Assembly: GCA_963729365.1 (NCBI GenBank)
Contig: CAVSNQ010000011.1
Coordinates: forward strand, 1 to 64,000
Origin: JASHPR01 sp963729365
GTDB taxonomy: Bacteria; Actinomycetota; Actinomycetes; Streptosporangiales; Streptosporangiaceae
Length of the DNA stretch: 64,000 bases
Reading direction: 5' to 3'
A model generated the notes under the pieces. That model was not told the DNA's origin. It ran no database searches and saw only the letters and a program-made list of their open reading frames with translations. Positions within the stretch are counted from its first letter, which is position 1. Each line of letters opens with the position of its first letter. A program made the position numbers and the translations under genes. Shown here piece after piece: positions 7,573-15,837 of the stretch.

Positions 7573-8466
7573 GTGAAATTTCGGATAATTCGCTGGCGAG
7601 CAACCGTGTTGCTCGGCATTTTGGTCATGCTGTTTGGCGTTCCTGCCGCCACTTCGGCGTCGTACGCGGCGACGAGTACCGGCTGGATCAGGCTCGGTAA
7701 CCTGTCACCGACCACTTCGGCCGTGGACATTTACTTGTATAAGTCCGGCGATTCCAACGCCGTGCTTGTCCTGCCCGACGTCGTCTACGGAACGGTATCG
7801 GCCTATGAGGTCGTTAGCGCCGGCGACTACAGCGTCAAGATGCGGACCGCCGGGTCTTCCGCGTCGAGTCAGCCCGTCCTGTCCGTCAGCGTCCCGGTGC
7901 AGGCTGGTCGTTCGTACACGGTGGCGGCTCTCACAGTGGCGTCCCAGGCACGGCAAGTCATGGTCCTCGACGACAGCCTGACCACGCCAACGGGTAAATC
8001 CCTGGTGCGGGTGATCCAGGCCTCTATCGACCAGAAGACTGTGACATTCCACTGCAGCTGTGCAGCGGGCCCGCCCGGGGATATCACGACCAACGCGTCG
8101 GCCGGTACCGTGAGTGCCTACGCGCCCATCCCGGCTGGCACTTGGACCATGTCCGCGACCGGACCCAGTGCGAAGACAAGCCTGCCCGTCACGCTCGTCG
8201 CGGGCACCGTCCACACGGAAGTGGTCATCGACGGCCCCAGCGGTATTGAAATCGTCAACCTGCTGGATGCCGCCGGGCCCGGACAGCCGCCCGCGGGTGG
8301 CGTGAACACGGGATTCGGCGGGACCGCGCCGCACGGCCCAGGCTCGCCGCTGCCGTGGCTGGTGGTCATCGGTGCCGGGGCGCTGCTTACCCTGACCGGC
8401 GGTCTCCGGCTACGCCGCAACGGGCAGCACCGCAACCTGCCGCGCCCTGAGCCCACCAGGATGTAA
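7573..8466 (+). CDS. Secreted DUF4397 domain protein with C-terminal membrane anchor
   Basis: A 297-residue surface protein. Residues 1-33 are a signal peptide (basic MKFRIIRWR, hydrophobic core, Ala-rich cleavage region). Residues 38-240 are a DUF4397 beta-sandwich region (IRLGNLSPTTSAVDIYL, then VSAYEVVSAGDYSVKMR). A Gly/Pro linker containing VNTGFGGTAPHGPGSP precedes a membrane helix (about 262-280) and a basic tail RLRRNGQHRN. The gene ends 2 bp before a class F sortase gene, so it is the likely sortase substrate, although no LPXTG is present. GGGAGGGG about 8 bp upstream supports GTG 7573. Confidence 0.85.
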   Translation: MKFRIIRWRATVLLGILVMLFGVPAATSASYAATSTGWIRLGNLSPTTSAVDIYLYKSGDSNAVLVLPDVVYGTVSAYEVVSAGDYSVKMRTAGSSASSQPVLSVSVPVQAGRSYTVAALTVASQARQVMVLDDSLTTPTGKSLVRVIQASIDQKTVTFHCSCAAGPPGDITTNASAGTVSAYAPIPAGTWTMSATGPSAKTSLPVTLVAGTVHTEVVIDGPSGIEIVNLLDAAGPGQPPAGGVNTGFGGTAPHGPGSPLPWLVVIGAGALLTLTGGLRLRRNGQHRNLPRPEPTRM

Positions 8467-8468
8467 CA

Positions 8469-9101
8469 GTGCTCATCCGCAGGTCGGCCGCGATCGCCTT
8501 CGCGGCCGGCCTGATGGTGATCGCGGCCGGTACGGTCGGCCTGCTGCTGACCCGGCATTCGACTCCGGCCATGCGACCGCCTCCACTCGGGGTAGCGGCC
8601 CTGCCCGCGCCCATGGGCCCGATCGTCGCGCCGCCCCAGTTGGCGGAACAGGTCCAGATCGCCAGGCCGGTCTTGCTGACCATCCCGCTGATTGGGGTGA
8701 AGACCCGGCTGATAACTCTGGGCCTGACCGCGCGCGGCGCGTTGCAGGTGCCGTCTACGACGACCGTGGCGGGCTGGTACACGAGGAGCCCCCCGCCGGG
8801 AGCCATCGGCTCGGCCATCATCGTGGGTCACATCGACTCGCTGACTGGCCCCGGCGTGTTCTACCGGCTGTCCGAGCTGCGCGTCGGCGACCGCGTTTAC
8901 GTCCGGCGAGCCGATGGGACCACGGCGGAGTTCCGCGTCACGGCGGTGCGGTCCTACCCGAAGGACCGCTTCCCCACCGATACCGTGTACAGCCCCACTC
9001 CCGACGCTGAGTTGCGCCTCATCACTTGCGGCGGCGCCTTCGACTACGCTACCGGCCACTACCTGAGCAACACGGTCATCTACACCAGCGAGGTCGGCTG
9101 A
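8469..9101 (+). CDS. Class F sortase
   Basis: A 210-residue membrane-anchored transpeptidase. A single N-terminal helix (residues 7-28) tethers it. The sortase core runs from about residue 65 (LTIPLIGVKTRLI), with the catalytic His in IIVGHIDS at about 121 and the catalytic Cys in LRLITCGG at about 185. Class F sortases are typical of actinobacteria and often sit beside one surface protein, here the DUF4397 gene two bases upstream. Attaching that protein to the cell envelope is the inferred role. The start follows the previous stop directly, so translation is probably coupled. Confidence 0.88.
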   Translation: MLIRRSAAIAFAAGLMVIAAGTVGLLLTRHSTPAMRPPPLGVAALPAPMGPIVAPPQLAEQVQIARPVLLTIPLIGVKTRLITLGLTARGALQVPSTTTVAGWYTRSPPPGAIGSAIIVGHIDSLTGPGVFYRLSELRVGDRVYVRRADGTTAEFRVTAVRSYPKDRFPTDTVYSPTPDAELRLITCGGAFDYATGHYLSNTVIYTSEVG

Positions 9102-9152
9102 ACTTCCTGGTCTCCCCTGGCGGTGGCTCTGCCGCGACAGCCGCGCCGGGTG

Positions 9153-10412
9153 CTACCACCTGGCTCTTGTGGCGGCGCTAGCCGACGCGAGCGGTAGGGC
9201 GCTGCTCGCGGTGACCACGTGATGGGCTTCGAGGTACCGGCGGGTCATGAGGAGTGCGGCGATCCCGTCCCCCACCGCGGAGCCGAGCTGCTTGGTCGAC
9301 CCTGAGCGCACGTCGCCAGCGGCGAATACGCCCGCCATCGACGTCTCCATCGTGGGGTTCGTGACGAGAAACCCGCCGACATCGCGTTCCACGACGTCGC
9401 TGAGAAAGGCGCAGTTGGGCTTCAGCCCGATGAACACGAAGGCCGCGGCGGCCGGGAAGCGGAGGATTTCCTGGCTATCCCGGTCGCGGGCCACCACGGC
9501 GGTGAACCGGCCCCGGCCGCCCTCGAGTTCGACGATGTCCACCCCGGTGCGGATGATGAACTGCGGGTCGGACCGCACCCGCTCCTGCAGGACGGGCGAG
9601 GCGGAGAGGCCGGAGCGGGCTAGCACCCGGACCCGCTGGGCGAACTCCGACAGGTGCAGGCCCTCCTCCAGGGCCGAGTTGCCGCCGCCGATCACGACGA
9701 CCTCCTCGGCTCCCTTGTAGAAGGGCCCGTCACACGTCGCGCAGAAGTGGACGCCGGCGCCGATTAGATCGTCCTCGCCGGGTACGTCTAGGCGTCGGTA
9801 CGTCGAACCAGTGGCCACGATTACGGCGTGCGAGGTGAGCTGCTGCCCGGAGGACAGCGACGTCACCAGGTCATCGCGATCGCGCTCCACGGCGGTGACG
9901 GACACCGCCGAGACGAGTTCCGCGCCGTAACGGCGGACCTGGGCCACGAACCGGCCGGCCAGCTCGCCGCCGGAGATGCCGTCGGGAAACCCCGGGTAGT
10001 TGTCGATCCGGTCGCTGATCCCGGCCTGCCCGCCGAGCGCGCTGGCGTCCACCACCACGGCGTCGACGCCTTCCCGAGCGGCGTAGATGGCGGCCGCCAG
10101 TCCGGCCGGGCCGCCCCCGACGATGACCAGGTCGTAGGCGGACCGATCGGCCTCGAGAGTGAGGCCCATGCGACGGGCCAGCACCTCGTCGCTCGGGTTC
10201 ACCTCATGAGTCCCGTCCGGGTAGACCACCGTGGGGATGATCTGCCCGCCGTCCTGCAGCTCCTTGAGCCGCCCGATGGCCTCGGGCTCGGCGTCGATGT
10301 CGACGTTGACGTACCGGACCCGGTGCGCAGCGAGGAACTTCTTGACTCGCTTGCAATGCGGGCACCACGGCGCCCCGTATACGGTCACGACCGGCTCGTC
10401 CGCAGAGATCAT
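9153..10412 (-). CDS. Glutaredoxin-thioredoxin reductase fusion (FAD/NADPH)
   Basis: One 419-residue polypeptide with two redox modules. Residues 1-80 are a glutaredoxin-like domain with CPHC (YGAPWCPHC) and the cis-Pro in IIPTVVYPDG. Residues 90-400 are a low-molecular-weight thioredoxin reductase with FAD motif GGGPAGLAAA, active-site CATC, NADPH motif GGGNSAL and the C-terminal FAD segment AGDVRS. Physical fusion implies the reductase passes electrons from NADPH straight to its own glutaredoxin domain. ATG 10412 places the start just before the redox domain; an upstream in-frame start at 10478 would add 22 residues without homology. It converges with the sortase gene. Confidence 0.9.
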   Translation of the reverse strand: MISADEPVVTVYGAPWCPHCKRVKKFLAAHRVRYVNVDIDAEPEAIGRLKELQDGGQIIPTVVYPDGTHEVNPSDEVLARRMGLTLEADRSAYDLVIVGGGPAGLAAAIYAAREGVDAVVVDASALGGQAGISDRIDNYPGFPDGISGGELAGRFVAQVRRYGAELVSAVSVTAVERDRDDLVTSLSSGQQLTSHAVIVATGSTYRRLDVPGEDDLIGAGVHFCATCDGPFYKGAEEVVVIGGGNSALEEGLHLSEFAQRVRVLARSGLSASPVLQERVRSDPQFIIRTGVDIVELEGGRGRFTAVVARDRDSQEILRFPAAAAFVFIGLKPNCAFLSDVVERDVGGFLVTNPTMETSMAGVFAAGDVRSGSTKQLGSAVGDGIAALLMTRRYLEAHHVVTASSALPLASASAATRARW

Positions 10413-10553
10413 CGCCCCCACCCCGGATCCCAAGCCGCCCAGTTTCGGAACCTTGCTAACCCAGGCGCACGGGATCAATTGTCACCCAGGTCGTATTCGG
10501 TGATCAACCGCTTGGCCAACCATGGAGCAGCCTCCTGCCGCATGACGGTCGGG

Positions 10554-11594
10554 TCAGGCGCTGGCGGGCACGAAGCCCGGGAGGAGGGCCATGATGCGGG
10601 AGAGTTCGGTGTCGTCGGAGATGCCCTGGAAGTCGTACCGGGGGGTGTAGTGCGCCTCGAGGGCGGCCGCCTCGTCGTCGGTCAGGTCGATGCCGAGGGA
10701 TGCGACGGCGTCGTCGATCTGGGCCATGGTGCTGGCCCCGACGAGGGGCGCGGCCACGACCGGATTGCGCCGCAGCCAGGCCAGGGCGATCTGCGCGCGG
10801 GCGACGCCCCGGGCCGCCGCAGCGGCGCCGACCGCCTCAATGGTCGCGCGATCACCGTCGGCGTCCGTGTAGAGCAGGTCGGCGAAGCCGTCGGTGACCG
10901 ACCGCTCGGTGGATTCGTTCCATGGCCTGGCCAGGCGGCCGCGGGCCAGCGGACTCCACACGATCGTGCCCACGCCCTCGTCCGCGCACAGCGGCAGCAT
11001 CTCGCGCTCTTCCTCCCTGGCGAGGAGGTTGTAGTGGTCCTGCATGGCGGCGAACCGGGTCCAACCATGCTCCTTCTGCAGGTGAAGAGCCTTACTGAAC
11101 TCCCACGCGTGCATCGACGACGCACCGAGGTACCGGGCCTTGCCCACCTTAACGACGTCGTGCAGCGCTTCGAGGGTCTCCTCGATGGGCGTCGACTTGT
11201 CCAGGCGGTGGATCTGGTACAGATCGACGTAGTCGGTACCGAGGCGGCGCAGGCTGTGATCGATCTCGGTCATGATCGCCTTGCGGGACAGGCCCTTCCC
11301 ATTAGGTCCTGAGCGCATGGGGTGGCGCACCTTGGTCGCGATGACGATGTCGTCGCGGTCGGCGAAATCCCGCAGGGCCCGGCCCAGGATCTCTTCGCTG
11401 GAGCCCTGGGAGTACATGTTGGCGGTGTCGAAGAAGTTGATGCCGGCCTGCAGGGCGTGCTTGATGAGAGGACGGCTGTCCTCTTCGCCCAGCGACCACA
11501 CGGGGTGGCCGCGACCGGGTTCGCCGTAGGTCATGGCGCCGATGGCGATCGGCGAGACGTCCAGGCCAGTGCGGCCAAGCTTGATATAGCGCAC
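10554..11594 (-). CDS. Aldo/keto reductase
   Basis: A 346-residue NADPH-dependent oxidoreductase of the AKR fold. It shows the N-terminal YIKLGRTGLDVSPIAIGAM, the catalytic Asp/Tyr pair in FFDTANMYSQGSSEEILG, the catalytic Lys in VIATKVRH and His in DLYQIHRLD. The C-terminal cofactor-binding segment is PLVGASTMAQIDDAV. The start is GTG 11594 with AGGAG five bases upstream. It is divergent from a TetR gene at 11704, and the twin CGGAGA palindromes between them imply direct repression. The physiological substrate is unknown. Confidence 0.9.
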   Translation of the reverse strand: MRYIKLGRTGLDVSPIAIGAMTYGEPGRGHPVWSLGEEDSRPLIKHALQAGINFFDTANMYSQGSSEEILGRALRDFADRDDIVIATKVRHPMRSGPNGKGLSRKAIMTEIDHSLRRLGTDYVDLYQIHRLDKSTPIEETLEALHDVVKVGKARYLGASSMHAWEFSKALHLQKEHGWTRFAAMQDHYNLLAREEEREMLPLCADEGVGTIVWSPLARGRLARPWNESTERSVTDGFADLLYTDADGDRATIEAVGAAAAARGVARAQIALAWLRRNPVVAAPLVGASTMAQIDDAVASLGIDLTDDEAAALEAHYTPRYDFQGISDDTELSRIMALLPGFVPASA

Positions 11595-11620
11595 GGCTGC
11601 TCCTAAAGTGGTGATCGAAG

Positions 11621-11666
11621 CGGAGAATTCTCCGCCTTGAGACCCACCGTAACGGAGACTTCTCCG
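11621..11666. promoter_or_regulatory. Twin palindromic operators between AKR and TetR genes
   Basis: Site 1 (11620-11635) is the perfect 16-bp palindrome GCGGAGAATTCTCCGC. Site 2 (11653-11666) is CGGAGACTTCTCCG, with identical 6-bp arms. The sites start 32 bp apart, close to three helical turns, so two repressor dimers could bind the same DNA face. Placement in the divergent promoter supports control of both the aldo/keto reductase and the TetR gene. Confidence 0.75.
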
Positions 11667-11703
11667 CTTGGCAACGAGGCCGGCACACGATGCTGGAGGT
11701 GTC

Positions 11704-12267
11704 TTGGTCCCGACATGGCGCGGGCCGCTGCGGGCCGACGCCCAGCAGAACCGCGAGCGCATCTTGGAGGCGGCCCACGACGCGTTCGCCGAATCGGATG
11801 ACGCGTCGCTGAACTCGATCGCCAAGCGGGCCAGCGTGGGCGCGGGCACCTTGTACCGGCACTTCCCGACCCGCGAGGCGCTGATCCTGGCCGTATACCG
11901 GCACGACGTCCAAGCGCTCGTCGACTCTGTTACCGCGCTGCTCGCCGAGCACGAGCCACTCGACGCCTTCCGGATCTGGTTTGAGCGGCTCGCCGACTAC
12001 GTGCGGATCAAGCACGGCCTGGGCGAGGCGCTGCACTCCGCCGCCGTCCAGGACATCGTGAACGAGACATACGCGCCGGTCACCGCCGCCGTTGGCGAAC
12101 TGCTCGCGGCGTGCGAGGCGGCCGGCGTCATGCGACCGGGGCTGGACCCGGCCGATGTGCTGCTGCTGATGGGCTTCCTCTGGCGCGTCGGGCCCGGCGA
12201 AGATGGCACGGCCCAGGCGGCCCGGCTGTTCGATCTTGCCATCGGCGGGTTCCGCCCGACGGCGTAG
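11704..12267 (+). CDS. TetR/AcrR-family transcriptional repressor
   Basis: The HTH lies in ILEAAHDAFAESDDASLNSIAKRASVGAGTLYRHFPTREAL, the standard TetR pattern. The remainder is an alpha-helical ligand-binding domain including an SBP-type tail. It is divergent from the aldo/keto reductase and reads away from the twin palindromes at 11621-11666, which it probably binds. TTG 11704 has GGAGGT three bases upstream; an in-frame TTG at 11668 is an alternative. The inducing ligand is probably a substrate of the reductase, by inference from location. Confidence 0.9.
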   Translation: MVPTWRGPLRADAQQNRERILEAAHDAFAESDDASLNSIAKRASVGAGTLYRHFPTREALILAVYRHDVQALVDSVTALLAEHEPLDAFRIWFERLADYVRIKHGLGEALHSAAVQDIVNETYAPVTAAVGELLAACEAAGVMRPGLDPADVLLLMGFLWRVGPGEDGTAQAARLFDLAIGGFRPTA

Positions 12268-12344
12268 CCGGCCCGAGTGCCGCGTGTTACCACTTCGCCG
12301 CCGGTTAGCTGGATGTCGCCGGCGATACGGCCGTCGACGAGCCG

Positions 12345-13442
12345 CTATTCCCACACCTGGCCCGCGATGCCGGACACGAGGGCAAGTTTGGCGGCCTGGT
12401 CGGCCGGGCTGATGAGATTGCCGGCCGCGACCGAGGCGAATCCGCACTGCGGGCTCAGCGCCAGCCGGTCCAGTGGCACGAAGCGCGCGGCCTCCTCGAT
12501 GCGACCGCGTATCGCTGCCGCGTTCTCAAGCTGCGGCCTCTTCGTCGTCACGAGGCCGAGCACGACGACGCGGTCGTCGGGGACCTGGCGCAGCGGGCCG
12601 AAGCCGCCCGAACGCTGGTCGTCATACTCGAGCAGGAACCTGCCGAACCGGCTGCGGGTGAAGATCCGGGCCAGCGGCTCGTAGCTGCCCGAGGCGTAGA
12701 ACCTGCTCCTGGCGTTACCGCGGCAGATGTGCAGCCCGAACGTGACGCCGGCAAATCCGCCGATGATGGCGTTGTCCATCTCGATCCCGGCGTCGATCAG
12801 CTGGTCGGGATCGCTGCCGCGCTGCCGGAACAGCTCCCGGATCTCCGGGTCCGTCAGCGCGCCGTACTGCGGGGAGTCGAGCTGGATATAGCGGCAGCCG
12901 AGCCGGACCAGCTCTGACACCTCCCAGCGGAGCAGTTCCACCACGTGAGCGTGGTAGTCGTCCCGGGTCGGGTACGCGCCGCGGGACAGCCGGTCGTCGT
13001 ACATGGCCGCCGCCATCTCCGCGCCGGGCATGGTGGCCTTCGCCGCACGCGTCGTCCGGCCCCGCAGGAAGACCCACTCCTCCTGCGTGCAGGGAACATG
13101 CCGCCGGGTGAGCCTGTCCACCACGACGGGCCGCCGGCCTGCCGACTCCACGCGCTCGCCTGACTCATCCCGCCACGGCATGGCCACGCCGGTGGTCCGG
13201 TCAAAGCCATCGAACCCGTCGGTGAACGGGGACATCCATGACTCCCGGCGCAACTCCCCGTCGGCGACCACGTCGAGACCGGCATTCTCCTGCAGCAGGA
13301 TCGCCGACTCGACCGCGGCGTCCTCGATCCGCTTGAACTCCGGCGCGCCCAGCTCGCCCGCCGCACGCCGGTGCCGCGCCTCGACCAGCTCCGGCGGCCG
13401 GAGCAGGCTGCCGACACCCTCGCAGTGCCATTGTTCGGCCAT
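12345..13442 (-). CDS. Cobalamin-independent methionine synthase (MetE) C-terminal-like methyltransferase
   Basis: 365 residues corresponding to the catalytic half of MetE only, without its N-terminal barrel. Candidate zinc ligands are all present: His and Cys in FGLHICRGN, Glu in FLLEYDDQRSGGF and Cys in LALSPQCGF. It is the last gene of a minus-strand operon with an extradiol dioxygenase and a 4-oxalomesaconate hydratase-like enzyme, which argues against a role in ordinary methionine synthesis. Methyl transfer from an aromatic methoxyl compound is one possible role, but that is speculation. AGGAGGA at 13448-13454 sets ATG 13442. Confidence 0.85.
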   Translation of the reverse strand: MAEQWHCEGVGSLLRPPELVEARHRRAAGELGAPEFKRIEDAAVESAILLQENAGLDVVADGELRRESWMSPFTDGFDGFDRTTGVAMPWRDESGERVESAGRRPVVVDRLTRRHVPCTQEEWVFLRGRTTRAAKATMPGAEMAAAMYDDRLSRGAYPTRDDYHAHVVELLRWEVSELVRLGCRYIQLDSPQYGALTDPEIRELFRQRGSDPDQLIDAGIEMDNAIIGGFAGVTFGLHICRGNARSRFYASGSYEPLARIFTRSRFGRFLLEYDDQRSGGFGPLRQVPDDRVVVLGLVTTKRPQLENAAAIRGRIEEAARFVPLDRLALSPQCGFASVAAGNLISPADQAAKLALVSGIAGQVWE

Positions 13443-13498
13443 CTGGATCCTCCTCTGCGGCATCGGCCGACCGGGCTGGCCAGTTCCGGCGGACGCGG

Positions 13499-14542
13499 TT
13501 AGCCGCTGCCCGGCTCCACCGGGGACAGCGGGCCGGCGAGGCCGAAAAGCTCGGCGGCGTTGCCCGCGAACACGCGGCCACGGTCCTCGTCGCTCAGCCA
13601 GTCGATCTCGTCGATCAGCAGCCGGATGTCGTCGAACCAGCGGCCGCTGGCGGGGTCGCGGACCGAGCCGGTGCCTGGCTTCTCCGATCCGAACAGGCAG
13701 CGGTCGGCGCCTACGGTGCGGATCAGCAGCTCGATGGCATCGCGGGTGTAAAGGCAGGTGTCGTACCAGAGGGTGCGCAGCCGGTCGTGGTAGCTCCCGG
13801 CGGCCGGGTTGCGCGCCGCGCCGGGCAGGAACCGGCCTACCTGGTACGGGACGGCGCCGCCGCCGTGGGAGATGATCAGTTTCAGGGAGGGAAAGTCCCG
13901 GTGCACGTCGGACTCGAGCAGGCTCGTGATGGCGATCGTCTCCTCGAGGATGAAGTGCAGGCTGTAGCTCTCGCGAGCGGGCGGCCGGCATCCGGCGGAA
14001 TGCACGAGGGCGGGGACGTCCAGCTCGCAGAACGCCTCGTAAAGCGGATACCAGTAGCGGTCGCCGAGACCGGGCAGCGGCGGACCCTGTCCCTCCCTCG
14101 GGTCGGGATTGATCAGCGCGCCGACGAAGCCGAGTTCCTCGACGCACCGTCGCAGCTCGCCGGCCCAGGCCGCGGGAGCTGTGGCCGGCGACTGCGGGAG
14201 GCCGGCCATGGCGCGGAAGCGCCCCGGATATAGACCGCAGACCCGGTGGATGACGTCGTTGGTCTCCTCGATGAACCACTGGACGATCTTGGGCGGCTCC
14301 TCGGAGTGCATCATCGTGTAGGGACGGGGCGAGATGAGCTGGACGTCGATGCCCGCGGCGTCGAGGTGCTCGAGATGCGAGATCCCGAACGCGCGGCCCG
14401 GCGTCTCTACGGCCGCCCGGAGCTGGTCATCGCTCACCCCCGCGCCGCCGCGGCCGTGCGCGCCCCGGTGGGACAGGAGGTTGGCCTTATAGGCATACAG
14501 CCCGTCGGGCGCGCTGACGTGGCCGTGAACGTCAAGGATCAT
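13499..14542 (-). CDS. Amidohydrolase-fold enzyme, 4-oxalomesaconate hydratase (LigJ)-like
   Basis: It begins MILDVHGHVSAP, with the HxH metal site, and carries SDDQLRAAVE, LISPRPYTMM, LPQSPATAP, LINPDPREG, the metal His in PALVHSAG, and HGGGAVPYQVGRF. It ends with the conserved LFGSEKPGTGSVRDPASG and DDIRLLIDEI. The order and wording follow the LigJ family, which hydrates 4-oxalomesaconate in gallate/protocatechuate 4,5-cleavage; related amidohydrolases decarboxylate instead. The dioxygenase gene overlaps its start, supporting the pathway. ATG 14542 matches family N-termini; an in-frame ATG at 14563 adds seven residues. Confidence 0.85.
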   Translation of the reverse strand: MILDVHGHVSAPDGLYAYKANLLSHRGAHGRGGAGVSDDQLRAAVETPGRAFGISHLEHLDAAGIDVQLISPRPYTMMHSEEPPKIVQWFIEETNDVIHRVCGLYPGRFRAMAGLPQSPATAPAAWAGELRRCVEELGFVGALINPDPREGQGPPLPGLGDRYWYPLYEAFCELDVPALVHSAGCRPPARESYSLHFILEETIAITSLLESDVHRDFPSLKLIISHGGGAVPYQVGRFLPGAARNPAAGSYHDRLRTLWYDTCLYTRDAIELLIRTVGADRCLFGSEKPGTGSVRDPASGRWFDDIRLLIDEIDWLSDEDRGRVFAGNAAELFGLAGPLSPVEPGSG

Positions 14543-15569
14543 GGGAAACCGTTCCGTCTCCATTGGGCGGGCGATCGCGGTTCCAGGTCGCGAAGGCCAT
14601 GCCGACCCCGGTTCCGGCCGGGGACCGGTAGGCGGGGATGTAGTCGACGAGGTCGAAAGCCAGGCCGCCGAGGGCGCCTCCGGCGGTGATCCAGTTGAGG
14701 GTCTCCGACGTGCCCGAGCGCATTAGCTCGACGGGGATCTGCTCGAAGACCCCCGCGTCGCCGGCCTCCAGGCCGGCCAGCACGCTGCGGTCGAGATCCT
14801 CGATGACCACGAAGTGACTGAGCCCGCCGCTGGCGAAGACGGCCACCCGCGCGGCTGACTCCCAGGACTCGATCCCCGCGCCCAGGGCCTGGCCGAGTCG
14901 CCAGCACCGGCCAGGCGGCGGCACGTTCGGCGGAAAATAGGTATTAAGCAGGACCGGCACGATCGGGACCCCGGCCGCAAGGCGCAGCCGCCGGCGCACG
15001 AACGTGAAGGCGTGGCCCAGGCTGCGTCCCGCGGGCTGTTGCGACATCACGGTCAGGTCGAATCCCCGCCCGGTCAGGACGCGGGCCAGGTGCTCGCTGA
15101 GCTCGGCGGCGACGGGATAGCTATCGGGCACGTCGGCGTGAGCCGCCCAGCCGGCCGCCTGAATGTCCGCTGGTGTCCGGGCCAGGCGCTCGGCATCCGG
15201 CGGCAGGTCCCACAGGGATTCCCCGGTGAAGAGCCCGATGGCGGGGACACCCTCCGCCCCGAACAGCTCGTGCTGGTCGTCGCCGACGATCACCACGACA
15301 TCCGGCTCGGCCGCGGCCAGCCGCCGCGCCAGCACCTCGACGCCGGCCTGGGCGCGATCGAACTTGCTGTGCCAGACCGACGACTGCAACTCGCCGGCCA
15401 GGGCCGGGTCGGCGGTGGCCAGCAGCTCGTCGTAGGTGTAGTAGCGGCCGTCCGGGCCGAGCAGCCGGGTGTTGCGCTGGTCGCGTGCTGCGTGCTGCGT
15501 CCAGTAGTCCGCCGAGGTACTCAGCTGGGGCGTATGCGACGAGGCCAGCCCGAGCACGACCTCAGCCAC
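14532..15569 (-). CDS. Extradiol ring-cleavage dioxygenase, class III (LigB-type)
   Basis: A 345-residue Fe(II)-dependent dioxygenase. The metal-site His near the N-terminus is in LGLASSHTPQLS. VVVIVGDDQHELF and FASGGLSHFVVIEDLD carry further conserved metal or acid-base residues, and LLNTYFPPNVPPPGRCWRLG is typical of the PCA/gallate branch. It would open a catechol, protocatechuate or gallate ring. The start GTG 15569 follows AGGAAG. Its stop (14532) overlaps the start of the LigJ-like gene, so translation is probably coupled. The downstream MetE-like gene completes the operon. No LigC or LigI partner is in the window, which favours a gallate-type substrate opened directly to oxalomesaconate (inference). 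Confidence 0.85.
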   Translation of the reverse strand: MAEVVLGLASSHTPQLSTSADYWTQHAARDQRNTRLLGPDGRYYTYDELLATADPALAGELQSSVWHSKFDRAQAGVEVLARRLAAAEPDVVVIVGDDQHELFGAEGVPAIGLFTGESLWDLPPDAERLARTPADIQAAGWAAHADVPDSYPVAAELSEHLARVLTGRGFDLTVMSQQPAGRSLGHAFTFVRRRLRLAAGVPIVPVLLNTYFPPNVPPPGRCWRLGQALGAGIESWESAARVAVFASGGLSHFVVIEDLDRSVLAGLEAGDAGVFEQIPVELMRSGTSETLNWITAGGALGGLAFDLVDYIPAYRSPAGTGVGMAFATWNRDRPPNGDGTVSHDP

Positions 15570-15837
15570 TGGCTTCCTGCCTGAAGCCTGGTAATGCCAT
15601 CCCTGCTCCTCCCGTCCGCCGTGGCCGGACCTGGCTCCTTGGTTCCGCCGAGATCCCTCTCTACGGAATCTTGACAGGCGCGAGCCGGTCAAGCACTAGG
15701 CGCGCCAATGCCCACGATCTGGCCCTTCCGTGATCAGTCGTATATGAGATACGATATCCGACGCGGTACAGGTCAGGCCCCGCTAGGCGGACTGGCGTAG
15801 CGATGGCGCAACGGCTGGCATAACTCCGGAGTAGCCG

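Noticed and set aside
12345..14279. A 644-codon frame that would fuse the MetE-like gene with upstream sequence
   Set aside because: The upstream half is a shadow of the LigJ-like gene in another frame; the MetE-like gene has its own AGGAGGA and ATG 13442.
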